This document shows positions 7,457-13,822 of a stretch of 13,822 nucleotides of DNA, in pieces. The notes under the pieces were generated by a model. It searched no databases. It had not been told where the DNA came from and saw only the letters and a list, made by a program, of their open reading frames with translations. The stretch covers positions 1 through 13,822 of the forward strand of contig JAFWEA010000194.1 of the NCBI GenBank assembly GCA_017543005.1, given 5' to 3'. How positions within the stretch are numbered: position 1 is the first letter of the stretch; each line of letters starts with the position of its first letter. The stretch is from Solobacterium sp. Lineage in GTDB: Bacteria; Bacillota_I; Bacilli_A; Erysipelotrichales; Erysipelotrichaceae. A program made the position numbers and the translations under genes.

Positions 7457-8641
7457 TCAGTACTCCAGATTCTTTTCTGTTTCCTTGGAGAAGATATGGG
7501 CATGGGCACCGTTGAAGCTGAGGTGGATATCCTGGCCGACATACTTCTGTACGTCTCCTTCGGTCGGCACGATGACGATGGCATCCTTGCCGTTGATGGT
7601 CATGTGCAGATGGCAGGACGAACCCATCAGTTCCGATACATCCACCCGGCCGGCAATGCCCTGATCGCTGATGACCAGATGTTCCGGACGGACACCCAGG
7701 GTGACCGGCTGCGGCTTGACATCAAGCGCCTTGAGCCGTTCCTGCTTTTCCGGGGCAAGTTCCACCGAAATGCCGGGAGTCTCCACAAAGTACTTGCCGT
7801 CCTTCAATGCCAGGTCGGCATCGAAGAAGTTCATCTGCGGGGTGCCGATGAAGCCGGCTACGAACAGGTTGCTCGGATGATCGAAGACTTCCTGCGGCGT
7901 GGCGATCTGCTGGATGAAGCCGTCCTTCATGACGACGATCCGGTCGCCGAGCGTCATCGCTTCGGTCTGATCATGCGTGACATAGATAAACGTGGTGTTG
8001 ATGCGCTTGCGCAGCTTGATGATCTCGGCCCGCATCTGGTTTCTCAGCTTGGCATCCAGATTGGACAGCGGTTCATCCATCAGCAGCACTTTCGGATCAC
8101 GGACGATGGCCCGGCCGATCGCGACTCTCTGCCGCTGACCGCCGGAGAGTGCCTTCGGCTTGCGGTCCAGATACTGGGTGATGTCCAGGATCTCTGCCGC
8201 TTCATTGACCTTGCGGTCGATTTCCTCTTTCGGGAATTTCTTGATCTTCAGAGAATAAGCCATATTCTCCCGGACCGTCATATGCGGATACAGGGCATAG
8301 GACTGGAAGACCATGGCAATATCCCGGTCTTTCGGTTCCACGGCATTCACCAGGTTTCCGTCGATATACAGCTCACCGCCGGAGATCTCCTCCAGGCCGG
8401 CGACCATGCGCAGTGTTGTGGACTTGCCGCAGCCAGACGGCCCGACCAGCACGATAAATTCCTTATCTTTAATATGAAGATTGAATTCCTGCACCGCCAC
8501 AACGCCTTCATCGGTTATCTGCAGGTGTCCTGTCCGGTGCTGTTTTTCATCCGGGTTCTTCTTTTTGAAGAGGCCTTTTTTATTGGAGCCGTCCTGAACC
8601 GGATAGACTTTCTTGATATTCTTTAAAATTACTTCAGCCAT
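7457..8641 (-). CDS. ugpC: Carbohydrate ABC importer ATP-binding protein, MsmK/UgpC/MalK family
   Basis: 394-residue cytoplasmic ATPase for the CUT1-type sugar importer encoded just upstream; the symbol is a family label, not proof of glycerol-phosphate transport. Motifs: Walker A GPSGCGKST (67-75), Q-loop Gln113, signature LSGGQ (165-169), Walker B VLLMDEP with Glu190, D-loop SNLD (193-196) and switch His223. A C-terminal TOBE/regulatory region (about 265-394, from GTPQMNFF) is typical of MalK-like proteins. Compared with ordinary MsmK, residues about 14-48 hold an extra, strongly charged segment (GLFKKKNPDEK...ITDEGVVAV) between the first two strands, making the protein longer than the usual 365-375 residues. 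Its start lies 13 bp after the preceding permease, with AAGGAG eight bases before the ATG. A dedicated ATPase gene here contrasts with Gram-positives that share one MsmK among several importers. Confidence 0.96.
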   Translation of the reverse strand: MAEVILKNIKKVYPVQDGSNKKGLFKKKNPDEKQHRTGHLQITDEGVVAVQEFNLHIKDKEFIVLVGPSGCGKSTTLRMVAGLEEISGGELYIDGNLVNAVEPKDRDIAMVFQSYALYPHMTVRENMAYSLKIKKFPKEEIDRKVNEAAEILDITQYLDRKPKALSGGQRQRVAIGRAIVRDPKVLLMDEPLSNLDAKLRNQMRAEIIKLRKRINTTFIYVTHDQTEAMTLGDRIVVMKDGFIQQIATPQEVFDHPSNLFVAGFIGTPQMNFFDADLALKDGKYFVETPGISVELAPEKQERLKALDVKPQPVTLGVRPEHLVISDQGIAGRVDVSELMGSSCHLHMTINGKDAIVIVPTEGDVQKYVGQDIHLSFNGAHAHIFSKETEKNLEY

Positions 8642-8654
8642 TGTTCTCTCTCCT

Positions 8655-9518
8655 TTACCCCTTCACACTGCCGGAAGTCACACCCTTGATAATGGACTTG
8701 GACAGAATAATATAGATAATCATGACCGGCAGGATTGCCATCAGCATCAGCATGTATACCTTGCCCATATCGAACTTGGAATAGTCCGCACTCCGCAGCT
8801 GGGCAATCATGATCGGCACGGTCTTCTTGTCGGCACTGTTCAGCAGCAGTGACGGCATGAAGTAGTTGTTCCAGGAACCGACAAACGAGAAGATCATCTG
8901 TACGGCGATGGCCGGCTTCATGATCGGCAGGACAATCTGATTGAAGATCTTGAATTCACTGGAACCGTCAATCCGGGCTGCCTCCACCATTTCCAGCGGC
9001 AGGGTTGCCTGCAGATACTGGTACATGTAGAAGTAGACAACCGGGGCCGCAATGCTCGGCACGAACAGCACCCACAGCTTGTTAGTCAGGTTGTACTTGA
9101 AGGCCAGCTGGATAAAGCCGACGGCACTGACCTGGGACGGGATCATCATGATCGCCAGGATGAAGATATGAACGAAGTTCTTCAGCTTGAAGTTGTATAC
9201 GTAGACACCATAGGCGGTCATGGCCGAGAAATATGTGGTCAGCAGGGCCGTGCAGATGGCGACGATGAAGCTGTTCTTCATGCCGGTCGGAATGTTGATG
9301 GAACCGTCATGCCAGGCATTCGAGAAGTTCTTCATGAAGTTCCCGCCCGGGATGATCGTGAAGCCCGTCTTGAGCTGGGCATTGGAACGCGATGAGTTGA
9401 TGATCATCAGATAGAAGAAGAACAGGCACAGGAACGCCAGGAAAATCAGAATGGCGTAGACCAGAATTCTCGAGATCAGCAGCTTGAGTTCAGCGCTTTT
9501 ATTCGCATCTTTTTCCAT
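8655..9518 (-). CDS. Carbohydrate ABC transporter permease, MalG type (CUT1)
   Basis: 287-residue inner permease subunit of a sugar importer. Six membrane spans are predicted at about 17-40, 83-106, 114-137, 147-168, 205-225 and 253-275. The cytoplasmic EAA loop EAARIDGSSEFKIFNQIVLP (179-198), which docks on the ATPase, is complete, with the conserved Gly185. The short N-terminus with the first span followed by a soluble stretch and the C-terminal VTSGSVKG are typical of MalG/LacG-like partners. The gene follows the MalF-type permease by 9 bp. Its AGGAGG overlaps that gene's TAG stop, five bases before the ATG, indicating tight coupling and probably equal output of the two subunits. Confidence 0.96.
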   Translation of the reverse strand: MEKDANKSAELKLLISRILVYAILIFLAFLCLFFFYLMIINSSRSNAQLKTGFTIIPGGNFMKNFSNAWHDGSINIPTGMKNSFIVAICTALLTTYFSAMTAYGVYVYNFKLKNFVHIFILAIMMIPSQVSAVGFIQLAFKYNLTNKLWVLFVPSIAAPVVYFYMYQYLQATLPLEMVEAARIDGSSEFKIFNQIVLPIMKPAIAVQMIFSFVGSWNNYFMPSLLLNSADKKTVPIMIAQLRSADYSKFDMGKVYMLMLMAILPVMIIYIILSKSIIKGVTSGSVKG

Positions 9519-9527
9519 GTCTGCCTC

Positions 9528-10463
9528 CTATTTCCTGTTAATTGTCTTGAAGACAATTCCCGATAGCACCGCGGTGATGAAGAACAGCAGCACGGACAGC
9601 GCGCCGGCCATGCCGTAGTTCTTGGAAATGCCCAGGAAGTTGTTCAGGTACATGATCAGCGTGGTCGATGTATTGTTCGGGATACCGTAGCCGTTGGTCA
9701 GGACCTGCGGCACATCGAACATCTGGATACCGCCGATCATGGATGTGATCAGCACGTAGATGAAGATCGGCATCAGCAGCGGCATCGTGATGTTGAAGAA
9801 TACCTGGGTCGAAGTGGAACCGTCCAGCCGGGCGGATTCGAACAGCGCTTCATCAATGGACTGGATGCCGGCCATCAGCAGGATGGTCGTATTGCCGAAC
9901 CACATCAGGAAGTTCATCAGGCCGATCAGGGTCTGCACGGTCACCTGCAGGCCTAGGAAGTTGATCGGTTTGGCCGCCATGCCGGAGCTGACCAGCAGCT
10001 GGTTCACCGGGCCGACCTGGGAGAACAGTGCGAAGAACAGCATCGAGAAGGCCGAGGCCATGATCAGGTTCGGCATATAGATGACTGTCTTGAAGAACTG
10101 CTGTCCCTTGATGTCCAGCCGGGTGCTGGTGAAGAACAATGCCAGCAGCATCGCAATGACAAACTGCGGCACCGCCCCGATCACCCACAGCCACAGCGTA
10201 TTGCCGAGGAACTTGAAGATCGGCACATAGCCGGCCGTGTTCAGGCTGAACAGTGTTTTGAAATTCTGCAGGCCGACAAACCGGGGACCGACAATCGTCA
10301 GTCCGTCACGGTAGTATTCAAAGAAACTGTTGTAAACGGTAAGCACCTGGGGATAAAGGGTGAATATCGCATAGGTAATGAAGAACGGAGCGATAAAGAT
10401 ATATCCCCACCTGGCGTAGGATACGGATTTCAATTTTGCCTGCTTTTCGGCTTTCTGCATCAT
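9528..10463 (-). CDS. Carbohydrate ABC transporter permease, MalF type (CUT1)
   Basis: 311-residue integral membrane partner of the MalG-type subunit. Six hydrophobic spans appear at about 20-42, 87-111, 126-148, 180-200, 229-246 and 284-306. The EAA loop is ESARLDGSTSTQVFFNITMP (209-228); Ser replaces the second-position Ala, a common variant in this subfamily. The N-terminus YARWGYIFIAPFFITYAIFTLYP is the standard start of UgpA/LacF-type proteins. Two adjacent ATG codons (10463 and 10460) are possible: AGGGG lies five bases before the first and eight before the second, so the start is uncertain by one residue. A strong terminator separates this gene from the binding-protein gene upstream, so it probably depends on read-through; I see no convincing promoter in the gap. 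Confidence 0.95.
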   Translation of the reverse strand: MMQKAEKQAKLKSVSYARWGYIFIAPFFITYAIFTLYPQVLTVYNSFFEYYRDGLTIVGPRFVGLQNFKTLFSLNTAGYVPIFKFLGNTLWLWVIGAVPQFVIAMLLALFFTSTRLDIKGQQFFKTVIYMPNLIMASAFSMLFFALFSQVGPVNQLLVSSGMAAKPINFLGLQVTVQTLIGLMNFLMWFGNTTILLMAGIQSIDEALFESARLDGSTSTQVFFNITMPLLMPIFIYVLITSMIGGIQMFDVPQVLTNGYGIPNNTSTTLIMYLNNFLGISKNYGMAGALSVLLFFITAVLSGIVFKTINRK

Positions 10464-10517
10464 TTCATCCCCTTTCTTTTCCCTGCCGGGCTGTTATTTT
10501 CGTATTTGGTTTTTAAG

Positions 10518-10551
10518 AAAAAACTGTGGCAGGTTGAACACCTGCCACAGT
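10518..10551 (-). terminator. Strong intrinsic terminator between binding protein and permease genes
   Basis: On the minus strand a perfect 12-bp stem, ACTGTGGCAGGT/ACCTGCCACAGT, with a 5-nt loop (GTTCA) ends in six T (10518-10523, the first paired in the stem). It begins 11 bases past the TAA of the solute-binding-protein gene. Because the permease genes follow with no obvious promoter, it probably acts as a partial terminator that lowers their expression relative to the binding protein. Confidence 0.9.
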
Positions 10552-10561
10552 AGTCAATCAG

Positions 10562-11902
10562 TTATTCAACTGTTACGCTCGGATAAGTTGTACGGATGTA
10601 ATCCTTGAAGTTATTGATGGCATCTTCGCGGGTTGCGACCTGGCCATCGAGGTATTCTGTGAAGTAAGTCTGCAGACCTTCGTTGCAGAGCTGGTCATAC
10701 TGTGTGACGTTCTGGAACTTGATGTTCTTGGCCAGTTCAGCGAAGACTGCTGTGTCGTTCTGGCCGCCCAGGAATTCACTGCCGTATGTTTCGTCAGCTG
10801 CGAACTTGTTGTTGACAGCCTGGTTGTTGGAGAACTGCGCTTCATCGGCAACCAGTTTTTCGCAGACTGCTTCGTCGTTGATGAATGTGTTCATGATGTC
10901 GGCGACCATTGTCGGGTTGTCTGTGCCGGTGGCTGCGAGCATCCATGTGCCGCCCCAGAAGAAGGCCTGCGGGCCCTGGCAGATTGCCCAGTCACCCGGG
11001 CATCCCTTTTCAGGATCCTGAGCGTTGGTCATGGAGAAGTTGAAGTACCAGGCCGGGCCGAAGAAGCACATGGACTTGCCGTCTGCGAACATTTCGGAAG
11101 TAGCTTCATCACCCCAGATGTTGGATGTATATGCTGTGTAGCCGTTCTTGACGAATTCTTCGGACTGATCCATCCACTTTTCGATGTTGGCATCGATGTT
11201 CAGCTTGCCATCAACGACCCACGGAGAAGTAACGTTATTGGAGAATACGCGGTATGTGGCATTGGTGGTCGGGATCATGTAGTAGCCCTTTTCCTTTGCG
11301 GCTGCGGCTACAGCATTGAACTTATCCCAGTCAGACATGGCTTCCTGAACAGCAGCCGGATCATCTGTGCCGAGGACATCAGCAGCGATGGACCGTCTGT
11401 AGATAACAGCAGCCGGGCAGCACTGGAAGGAGACACCCTTCACAACGCCGTTGGCGTCGGAAGCTGCTTCAACCGTGTACGGATAAACATTTGAGAAATC
11501 TGTTACGCCGATGGACTTGACATCCATTGTAGCGTCGGAATTTGTGTACTTGATGATGTAGTCGGCTTCAGCCAGGAACAGGTCGATCTTGTCATCAGGA
11601 GCTGCGTTGGCCTGGTTCAGCAGGGCAGCGTCCAGCGCATCCTGGTAAGCACCGCCGTCAGACGGATATGTTGTCCGCTTGATGGTGACATCACCCTTCT
11701 TCAGAGTGTACTCATCAACGACTTCGTCTGCGTAATACTTGCCGAGGAATCCCCAGAATTCTTCATTCCAGGTCCAGACATTCAGGACAGCGCCTTCAGC
11801 GGTGTCATCCGCCGGAGCCGGTGTCGGATCGGCTGGTTTCTGGCAGCCAACAAGAGTAAGTACCAGAGGCATTGCCAGCAGTCCACTTAATAGCTTTTTC
11901 AT
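10562..11902 (-). CDS. Extracellular solute-binding lipoprotein of a carbohydrate ABC importer
   Basis: 446-residue type I solute-binding protein, anchored to the outer face of the membrane, that delivers sugar to the two permeases encoded next. The signal peptide MKKLLSGLLAMPLVLTLVGC has lipobox LVGC with Cys20 as the lipidation site, followed by a Pro/Ala/Asp-rich linker. The mature part begins LNVWTWNEEFW, the usual first strand of family 1 sugar-binding proteins, and contains FFGPAWYFNF and FFWGGTWMLAATG, aromatic-rich stretches that commonly line the sugar pocket. It has seven cysteines besides the lipid one, including an adjacent pair in SFQCCPAA, and no known function is assigned to them. 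Divergent linkage to a GH94 phosphorylase suggests cellobiose or cello-oligosaccharides as ligand (inference). Start: ATG at 11902 with GGGAGGG five bases upstream. No good promoter is visible in the 62-bp gap after the LacI gene, so co-transcription with it is possible. Confidence 0.95.
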   Translation of the reverse strand: MKKLLSGLLAMPLVLTLVGCQKPADPTPAPADDTAEGAVLNVWTWNEEFWGFLGKYYADEVVDEYTLKKGDVTIKRTTYPSDGGAYQDALDAALLNQANAAPDDKIDLFLAEADYIIKYTNSDATMDVKSIGVTDFSNVYPYTVEAASDANGVVKGVSFQCCPAAVIYRRSIAADVLGTDDPAAVQEAMSDWDKFNAVAAAAKEKGYYMIPTTNATYRVFSNNVTSPWVVDGKLNIDANIEKWMDQSEEFVKNGYTAYTSNIWGDEATSEMFADGKSMCFFGPAWYFNFSMTNAQDPEKGCPGDWAICQGPQAFFWGGTWMLAATGTDNPTMVADIMNTFINDEAVCEKLVADEAQFSNNQAVNNKFAADETYGSEFLGGQNDTAVFAELAKNIKFQNVTQYDQLCNEGLQTYFTEYLDGQVATREDAINNFKDYIRTTYPSVTVE

Positions 11903-11928
11903 CTTTTCCCTCCCGTTATTAAGTATTT

Positions 11929-11976
11929 TCCGGATTGACAGATCCGGATGTTGTACACCGGAGCTTATTCTCCGGT
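11929..11976 (-). other. Two adjacent hairpins with interchangeable arms between LacI and binding-protein genes
   Basis: On the minus strand, ACCGGAG/CTCCGGT (11976-11970 with 11963-11957, 6-nt loop) spans the LacI stop codon. It is followed by TCCGGAT/ATCCGGA (11948-11942 with 11935-11929, 6-nt loop). All four arms share a CCGGA or TCCGG core, so the second and third arms could pair with each other instead. Neither hairpin is followed by a T-tract, so they do not look like terminators. They could be an mRNA processing or stability structure, or a protein-binding palindrome. Confidence 0.5.
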
Positions 11977-12981
11977 TACGACCTTGATTTCGCCGACGGT
12001 TTCGCCGGGGACCAGGTGACCCATGACCACGGTCTGTTCGGTCATGGCTTCTGGATTTTCAATTTTTTCGATCAGTCTGCGGCAGGCCGCCCGGCCGAGC
12101 GTTTCCGTATCCTGCCGGTAGGTGGTCAGACCGATGACCCGGGCTAGGCGGATACCGTCATAGCCCATGGCCGAGATATCTTCCGGCACTCTGAGGCCGG
12201 CTTCCTGCAGTACTTTCATACTGCCGAGGTAGGAGTAGTCATCGGGGAAGATAATGCAGGTCGGCCGGTTGTTCAGGGCAATCAGCTCGGCTGTCTTCTT
12301 CGCGCACAGTTCCATATCGTGATACAGGCTTTCGGTCACCCAGGCCGGATCCGGTTCGATGCCGAGTTCCCGGCAGGCCCGGTAGAAGCCCATCATCCGG
12401 TCTTTCGTGACATCGGTCAGTTCCCCGTGCATGAAGGCAATCTTGCGGTGGCCTTTGTCGTAGGCATACCGGACCAGTTCCTGCAGGCCCCGGGCATTGT
12501 CCGAAACAACCGCCGGACAGTGACCGCTGATGTAGTCCACCGTCACCACCGGCAGATCCGAGGCAATCAGTTCCTGGATCTCCGGATCCGCGAAGTCAGC
12601 TGAGATCACCGCCACCCCGTCGAAGTTCCTGTATTCACAGTGTTTCAGATAGGTGGCCGGCCGGCCGTTGATGGTATGGCTGATGAAGGTAATGTCATAA
12701 CCGGACTCCTCAGCGGTATTCTTGAAGCTTTCAAGAATCTCCGAGAAGTATTCATGCGCCAGACCTGCCGACGTGCTGTCTATGAACAGGACGCCGATGC
12801 TGTAGGTGCGGTTGGTTTTCAGCGCCCTGGCGGAGGCATTGAGCATGTAGCCCATTTCCTCGGCCTTGCGCAGAATTCTGTCCCGGGTCGCTTTGGATAT
12901 ATCTTCTTTTCCATTCAGCGCTTTGGAGACCGTGGCGACTGATACGCCGCAGCTCTGCGCTATCTCTTTCATCGATATCAC
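11965..12981 (-). CDS. LacI-family transcriptional regulator of the cellobiose locus
   Basis: 338 residues, the family's usual length. The N-terminal helix-turn-helix (about 4-23, MKEIAQSCGVSVATVSKALN) is followed by the hinge region (about 48-59, NASARALKTNRT), which binds the DNA minor groove at a central CG step. The rest is a periplasmic-binding-like sensor domain (YSIGVLFIDS... to ...PEDISAMGYDG) that would bind a sugar or sugar phosphate. It sits between the GH94 phosphorylase gene (divergent) and the transporter genes (same direction, 62 bp downstream), so it probably represses both in the absence of inducer. Start: GTG at 12981, with GAGAGG five bases upstream. The internal ATG at 12972 would drop three residues but lacks a well-placed binding site. 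Three CGAAANCG motifs in the upstream region are its candidate operators. The inducer is not evident. Confidence 0.95.
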   Translation of the reverse strand: MISMKEIAQSCGVSVATVSKALNGKEDISKATRDRILRKAEEMGYMLNASARALKTNRTYSIGVLFIDSTSAGLAHEYFSEILESFKNTAEESGYDITFISHTINGRPATYLKHCEYRNFDGVAVISADFADPEIQELIASDLPVVTVDYISGHCPAVVSDNARGLQELVRYAYDKGHRKIAFMHGELTDVTKDRMMGFYRACRELGIEPDPAWVTESLYHDMELCAKKTAELIALNNRPTCIIFPDDYSYLGSMKVLQEAGLRVPEDISAMGYDGIRLARVIGLTTYRQDTETLGRAACRRLIEKIENPEAMTEQTVVMGHLVPGETVGEIKVVTGE

Positions 12982-12986
12982 AGGAA

Positions 12987-12992
12987 CCTCTC
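12987..12992 (-). promoter_or_regulatory. Ribosome binding site supporting a GTG start for the LacI gene
   Basis: GAGAGG on the minus strand, five bases before GTG at 12981 and fourteen before the in-frame ATG at 12972. Spacing favours the GTG. Confidence 0.55.
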
Positions 12993-13021
12993 ACAGAAAT
13001 CTTAATCGTTTTCGCACTTTC

Positions 13022-13048
13022 AGTATAGCATTTTTTCCAGAAATGCAA
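13022..13048 (-). promoter_or_regulatory. Probable promoter of the LacI-regulator gene
   Basis: The minus strand has an extended -10, TGC-TATACT (TATACT complementary to 13022-13027), with TTGCAT at 13043-13048 as a -35-like element at a short 15-bp spacing (TGTTGC at 17 bp is the alternative). The start would be near 13015, about 35 nt before the GTG codon. Confidence 0.6.
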
Positions 13049-13058
13049 CATATTTTTT

Positions 13059-13074
13059 TCGAAACCGCTTCCAA
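13059..13074 (-). promoter_or_regulatory. Catabolite-responsive element (cre)-like site
   Basis: TTGGAAGCGGTTTCGA on the minus strand matches the CcpA-site consensus WTGNAARCGNWWWCAW at 15 of 16 positions (G in place of the A near the end). It lies between the divergent promoters, 10 bp upstream of the LacI-gene -35-like element and 13 bp upstream of the GH94-gene -35 box. CcpA-type glucose control is inferred. The same bases include a CGAAACCG motif, so the local LacI protein might compete for it. Confidence 0.6.
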
Positions 13075-13087
13075 CGTCATTTTTTTC

Positions 13088-13116
13088 TTGTTTTCTGGCC
13101 GATTTCACATTATTCT
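13088..13116 (+). promoter_or_regulatory. Probable promoter of the GH94 phosphorylase gene
   Basis: TTGTTT (13088-13093), a 17-bp spacer and TATTCT (13111-13116). Transcription would start near 13123, leaving a leader of about 60 nt that contains the CGAAATCG dyad and a small TGTGT/ACACA hairpin (13156-13170) just before the AGGAGG site. Confidence 0.5.
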
Positions 13117-13183
13117 AAGGGCAAGGAAATACGTAAACGATTTCGTTGCGTGCTTTGTGTTTTTGACACATCAGGAGGAAATT

Positions 13184-13822
13184 ATGAAATTCGGACATTT
13201 TGATGACCTGCACCGCGAATATGTAATTGAGAAATATGAAACCCCGCTTCCCTGGATCAACTACCTGGGCAGCGACTCCTTCTTTACCCTGCTTTCCAAT
13301 ACGGCCGGCGGTTATTCATTTTATAAGGATGCCCGCCTCCGCCGGATCACCCGCTACCGCTACAACAACCTGCCCCTGGACCAGGACGGCTTCCACATGT
13401 ACATCAAGGATGGAGACACTGTCTGGAACCCGGGCTGGCAGCCGGTGCAAACCCCGCTGGACGCGTATGAATGCCGGCACGGTCTTGGCTATTCGGTCAT
13501 CACCGGCACAAAAAACGGGGTTACGGCCAAACAGGAACTCTTCGTTCCGAAAAACGACAACATCCTGCTGAACCGGGTTACCCTGACGGCTGACACGGCG
13601 AAAGATCTGGATCTGTTCTCCTTTGCGGAATTCTGCCTCTGGGATGCGATGGATGATTCCTCAAACTTCCAGCGCAACTACTCCACCGGCGAAGTCGAAG
13701 TGGAAGGCAGCGCCATCTACCACAAGACCGAATACCGGGAAAGAAGAAATCATTATGCTGTCTTCTATGCCAACCGGCCGGCCGATTCCTTCGATACGAG
13801 CCGGGATGCCTTCATGGGTGTC
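13184..13822 (+). CDS. Cellobiose phosphorylase (GH94), N-terminal part (3' end outside window)
   Basis: Cytoplasmic phosphorolysis of cellobiose (or a related beta-glucan disaccharide) to alpha-D-glucose 1-phosphate and glucose, which avoids one ATP-dependent phosphorylation. Only 213 codons are present of a family of roughly 800 residues. The visible part is the N-terminal beta-sandwich domain, beginning MKFGHFDDLHREYVI and containing PLPWINYLGSDSFF, TAGGYSFYKDARLRRITRY, DTVWNPGWQPV, YECRHGLGY, NFQRNYSTGEVEVEG and YHKTEYRERRNHY. These blocks are characteristic of cellobiose phosphorylases, more than of cellodextrin or chitobiose phosphorylases, though that distinction is by recall. The catalytic Asp lies beyond the window. 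Start: ATG at 13184 with AGGAGG five bases upstream. Divergent from the LacI-type regulator and the sugar ABC importer, so it most likely acts on their imported sugar. Confidence 0.95.
   Translation, partial: MKFGHFDDLHREYVIEKYETPLPWINYLGSDSFFTLLSNTAGGYSFYKDARLRRITRYRYNNLPLDQDGFHMYIKDGDTVWNPGWQPVQTPLDAYECRHGLGYSVITGTKNGVTAKQELFVPKNDNILLNRVTLTADTAKDLDLFSFAEFCLWDAMDDSSNFQRNYSTGEVEVEGSAIYHKTEYRERRNHYAVFYANRPADSFDTSRDAFMGV

Larger units (their letters stand above)
13007..13145. promoter_or_regulatory. Candidate LacI-type operators (three CGAAANCG motifs)
   Basis: CGAAAACG (minus, 13007-13014), CGAAACCG (plus, 13060-13067) and CGAAATCG (minus, 13138-13145) all fit CGAAANCG. The last is the centre of the dyad AACGA-TT-TCGTT (13136-13147). 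One copy falls just past the predicted LacI-gene start site, one between the two promoters, and one just past the predicted GH94-gene start site. This is a sensible layout for repressing both directions. Confidence 0.5.

Noticed and set aside
7379..8626. 415-codon plus-strand open frame opposite the sugar ATPase gene, and similar long antisense frames at 3961-5181 and 5674-6477.
   Set aside because: Each lies opposite a well-supported gene with family motifs, and the translations look compositionally odd (rich in His, Gln and Ile runs) without recognisable domains.
11935..11940. Perfect TTGACA on the plus strand as a -35 box.
   Set aside because: It lies in one hairpin arm and loop, points into the LacI gene antisense, and has no -10 box about 17 bp downstream that I can see. 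The same applies to TTGACA at 13163-13168, which lies just before a ribosome binding site.
11957..11976. Hairpin across the LacI stop codon as a terminator.
   Set aside because: No T-tract follows on either strand, so intrinsic termination is unlikely; described as a structured element instead.
13156..13170. TGTGT/ACACA hairpin before the GH94 gene as a terminator or riboswitch.
   Set aside because: Only five base pairs, T-rich loop and no U-tract; too weak and simple to call a regulatory RNA.
1..13822. CRISPR arrays, tRNA/rRNA genes, transposases, integrases, phage genes or toxin-antitoxin pairs.
   Set aside because: None seen. All space is taken by the listed genes and short intergenic regions, and no tandem repeat-spacer pattern or RNA-gene consensus was recognised.

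Overview
The window looks like a chromosome segment of a low-to-moderate GC Gram-positive anaerobe (Bacillota, probably a gut fermenter). This rests on a single-chain pyruvate:ferredoxin oxidoreductase, strong AGGAGG-type ribosome binding sites, lipobox lipoproteins in place of periplasmic proteins, a cre-like site and hairpin-plus-U-tract terminators. Protein resemblances suggest Erysipelotrichia or Clostridia, but the sequence alone does not settle the genus. Nearly all genes are on the minus strand; only the partial gene at the right edge is on the plus strand.

Layout, left to right. (1) 1-2057, minus: N-terminal 685 residues of NifJ (pyruvate:ferredoxin oxidoreductase), running off the left edge. 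It has its own extended -10 promoter and three helically phased TTCCGAT repeats upstream. (2) 2229-7278, minus: a three-gene unit of MacB/LolD-type ATPase, 8-TM FtsX-family permease and a 673-aa coiled-coil lipoprotein. Its promoter is overlaid by two tandem dyads that look like a repressor operator, and it ends in a clear terminator. (3) 7457-13822: a cellobiose/cello-oligosaccharide locus. Reading leftward are a LacI-family regulator, a solute-binding lipoprotein, two CUT1-type permeases and an MsmK/UgpC-type ATPase. Divergently, to the right, is the N-terminal part of a GH94 cellobiose phosphorylase.

Inferred workings of region 3: the binding protein captures a beta-glucoside at the cell surface, the two permeases and the ATPase import it, and the GH94 enzyme cleaves it with phosphate to glucose 1-phosphate plus glucose, saving ATP. 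The 202-bp divergent region holds back-to-back promoters, a near-consensus cre site and three copies of CGAAANCG, which fit control by CcpA and the local LacI protein. A strong terminator between the binding-protein gene and the permease genes probably sets their expression ratio. PFOR at the left edge would feed on the pyruvate from such sugars, but nothing shows a regulatory link.

I found no RNA genes, CRISPR array, insertion sequence, prophage or defence system. The least standard items are the ABC/coiled-coil lipoprotein unit with no regulator gene in view, the phased repeats upstream of nifJ, and the competing hairpins between the LacI gene and the binding-protein gene. No stretch over about 200 bases lacks a gene.
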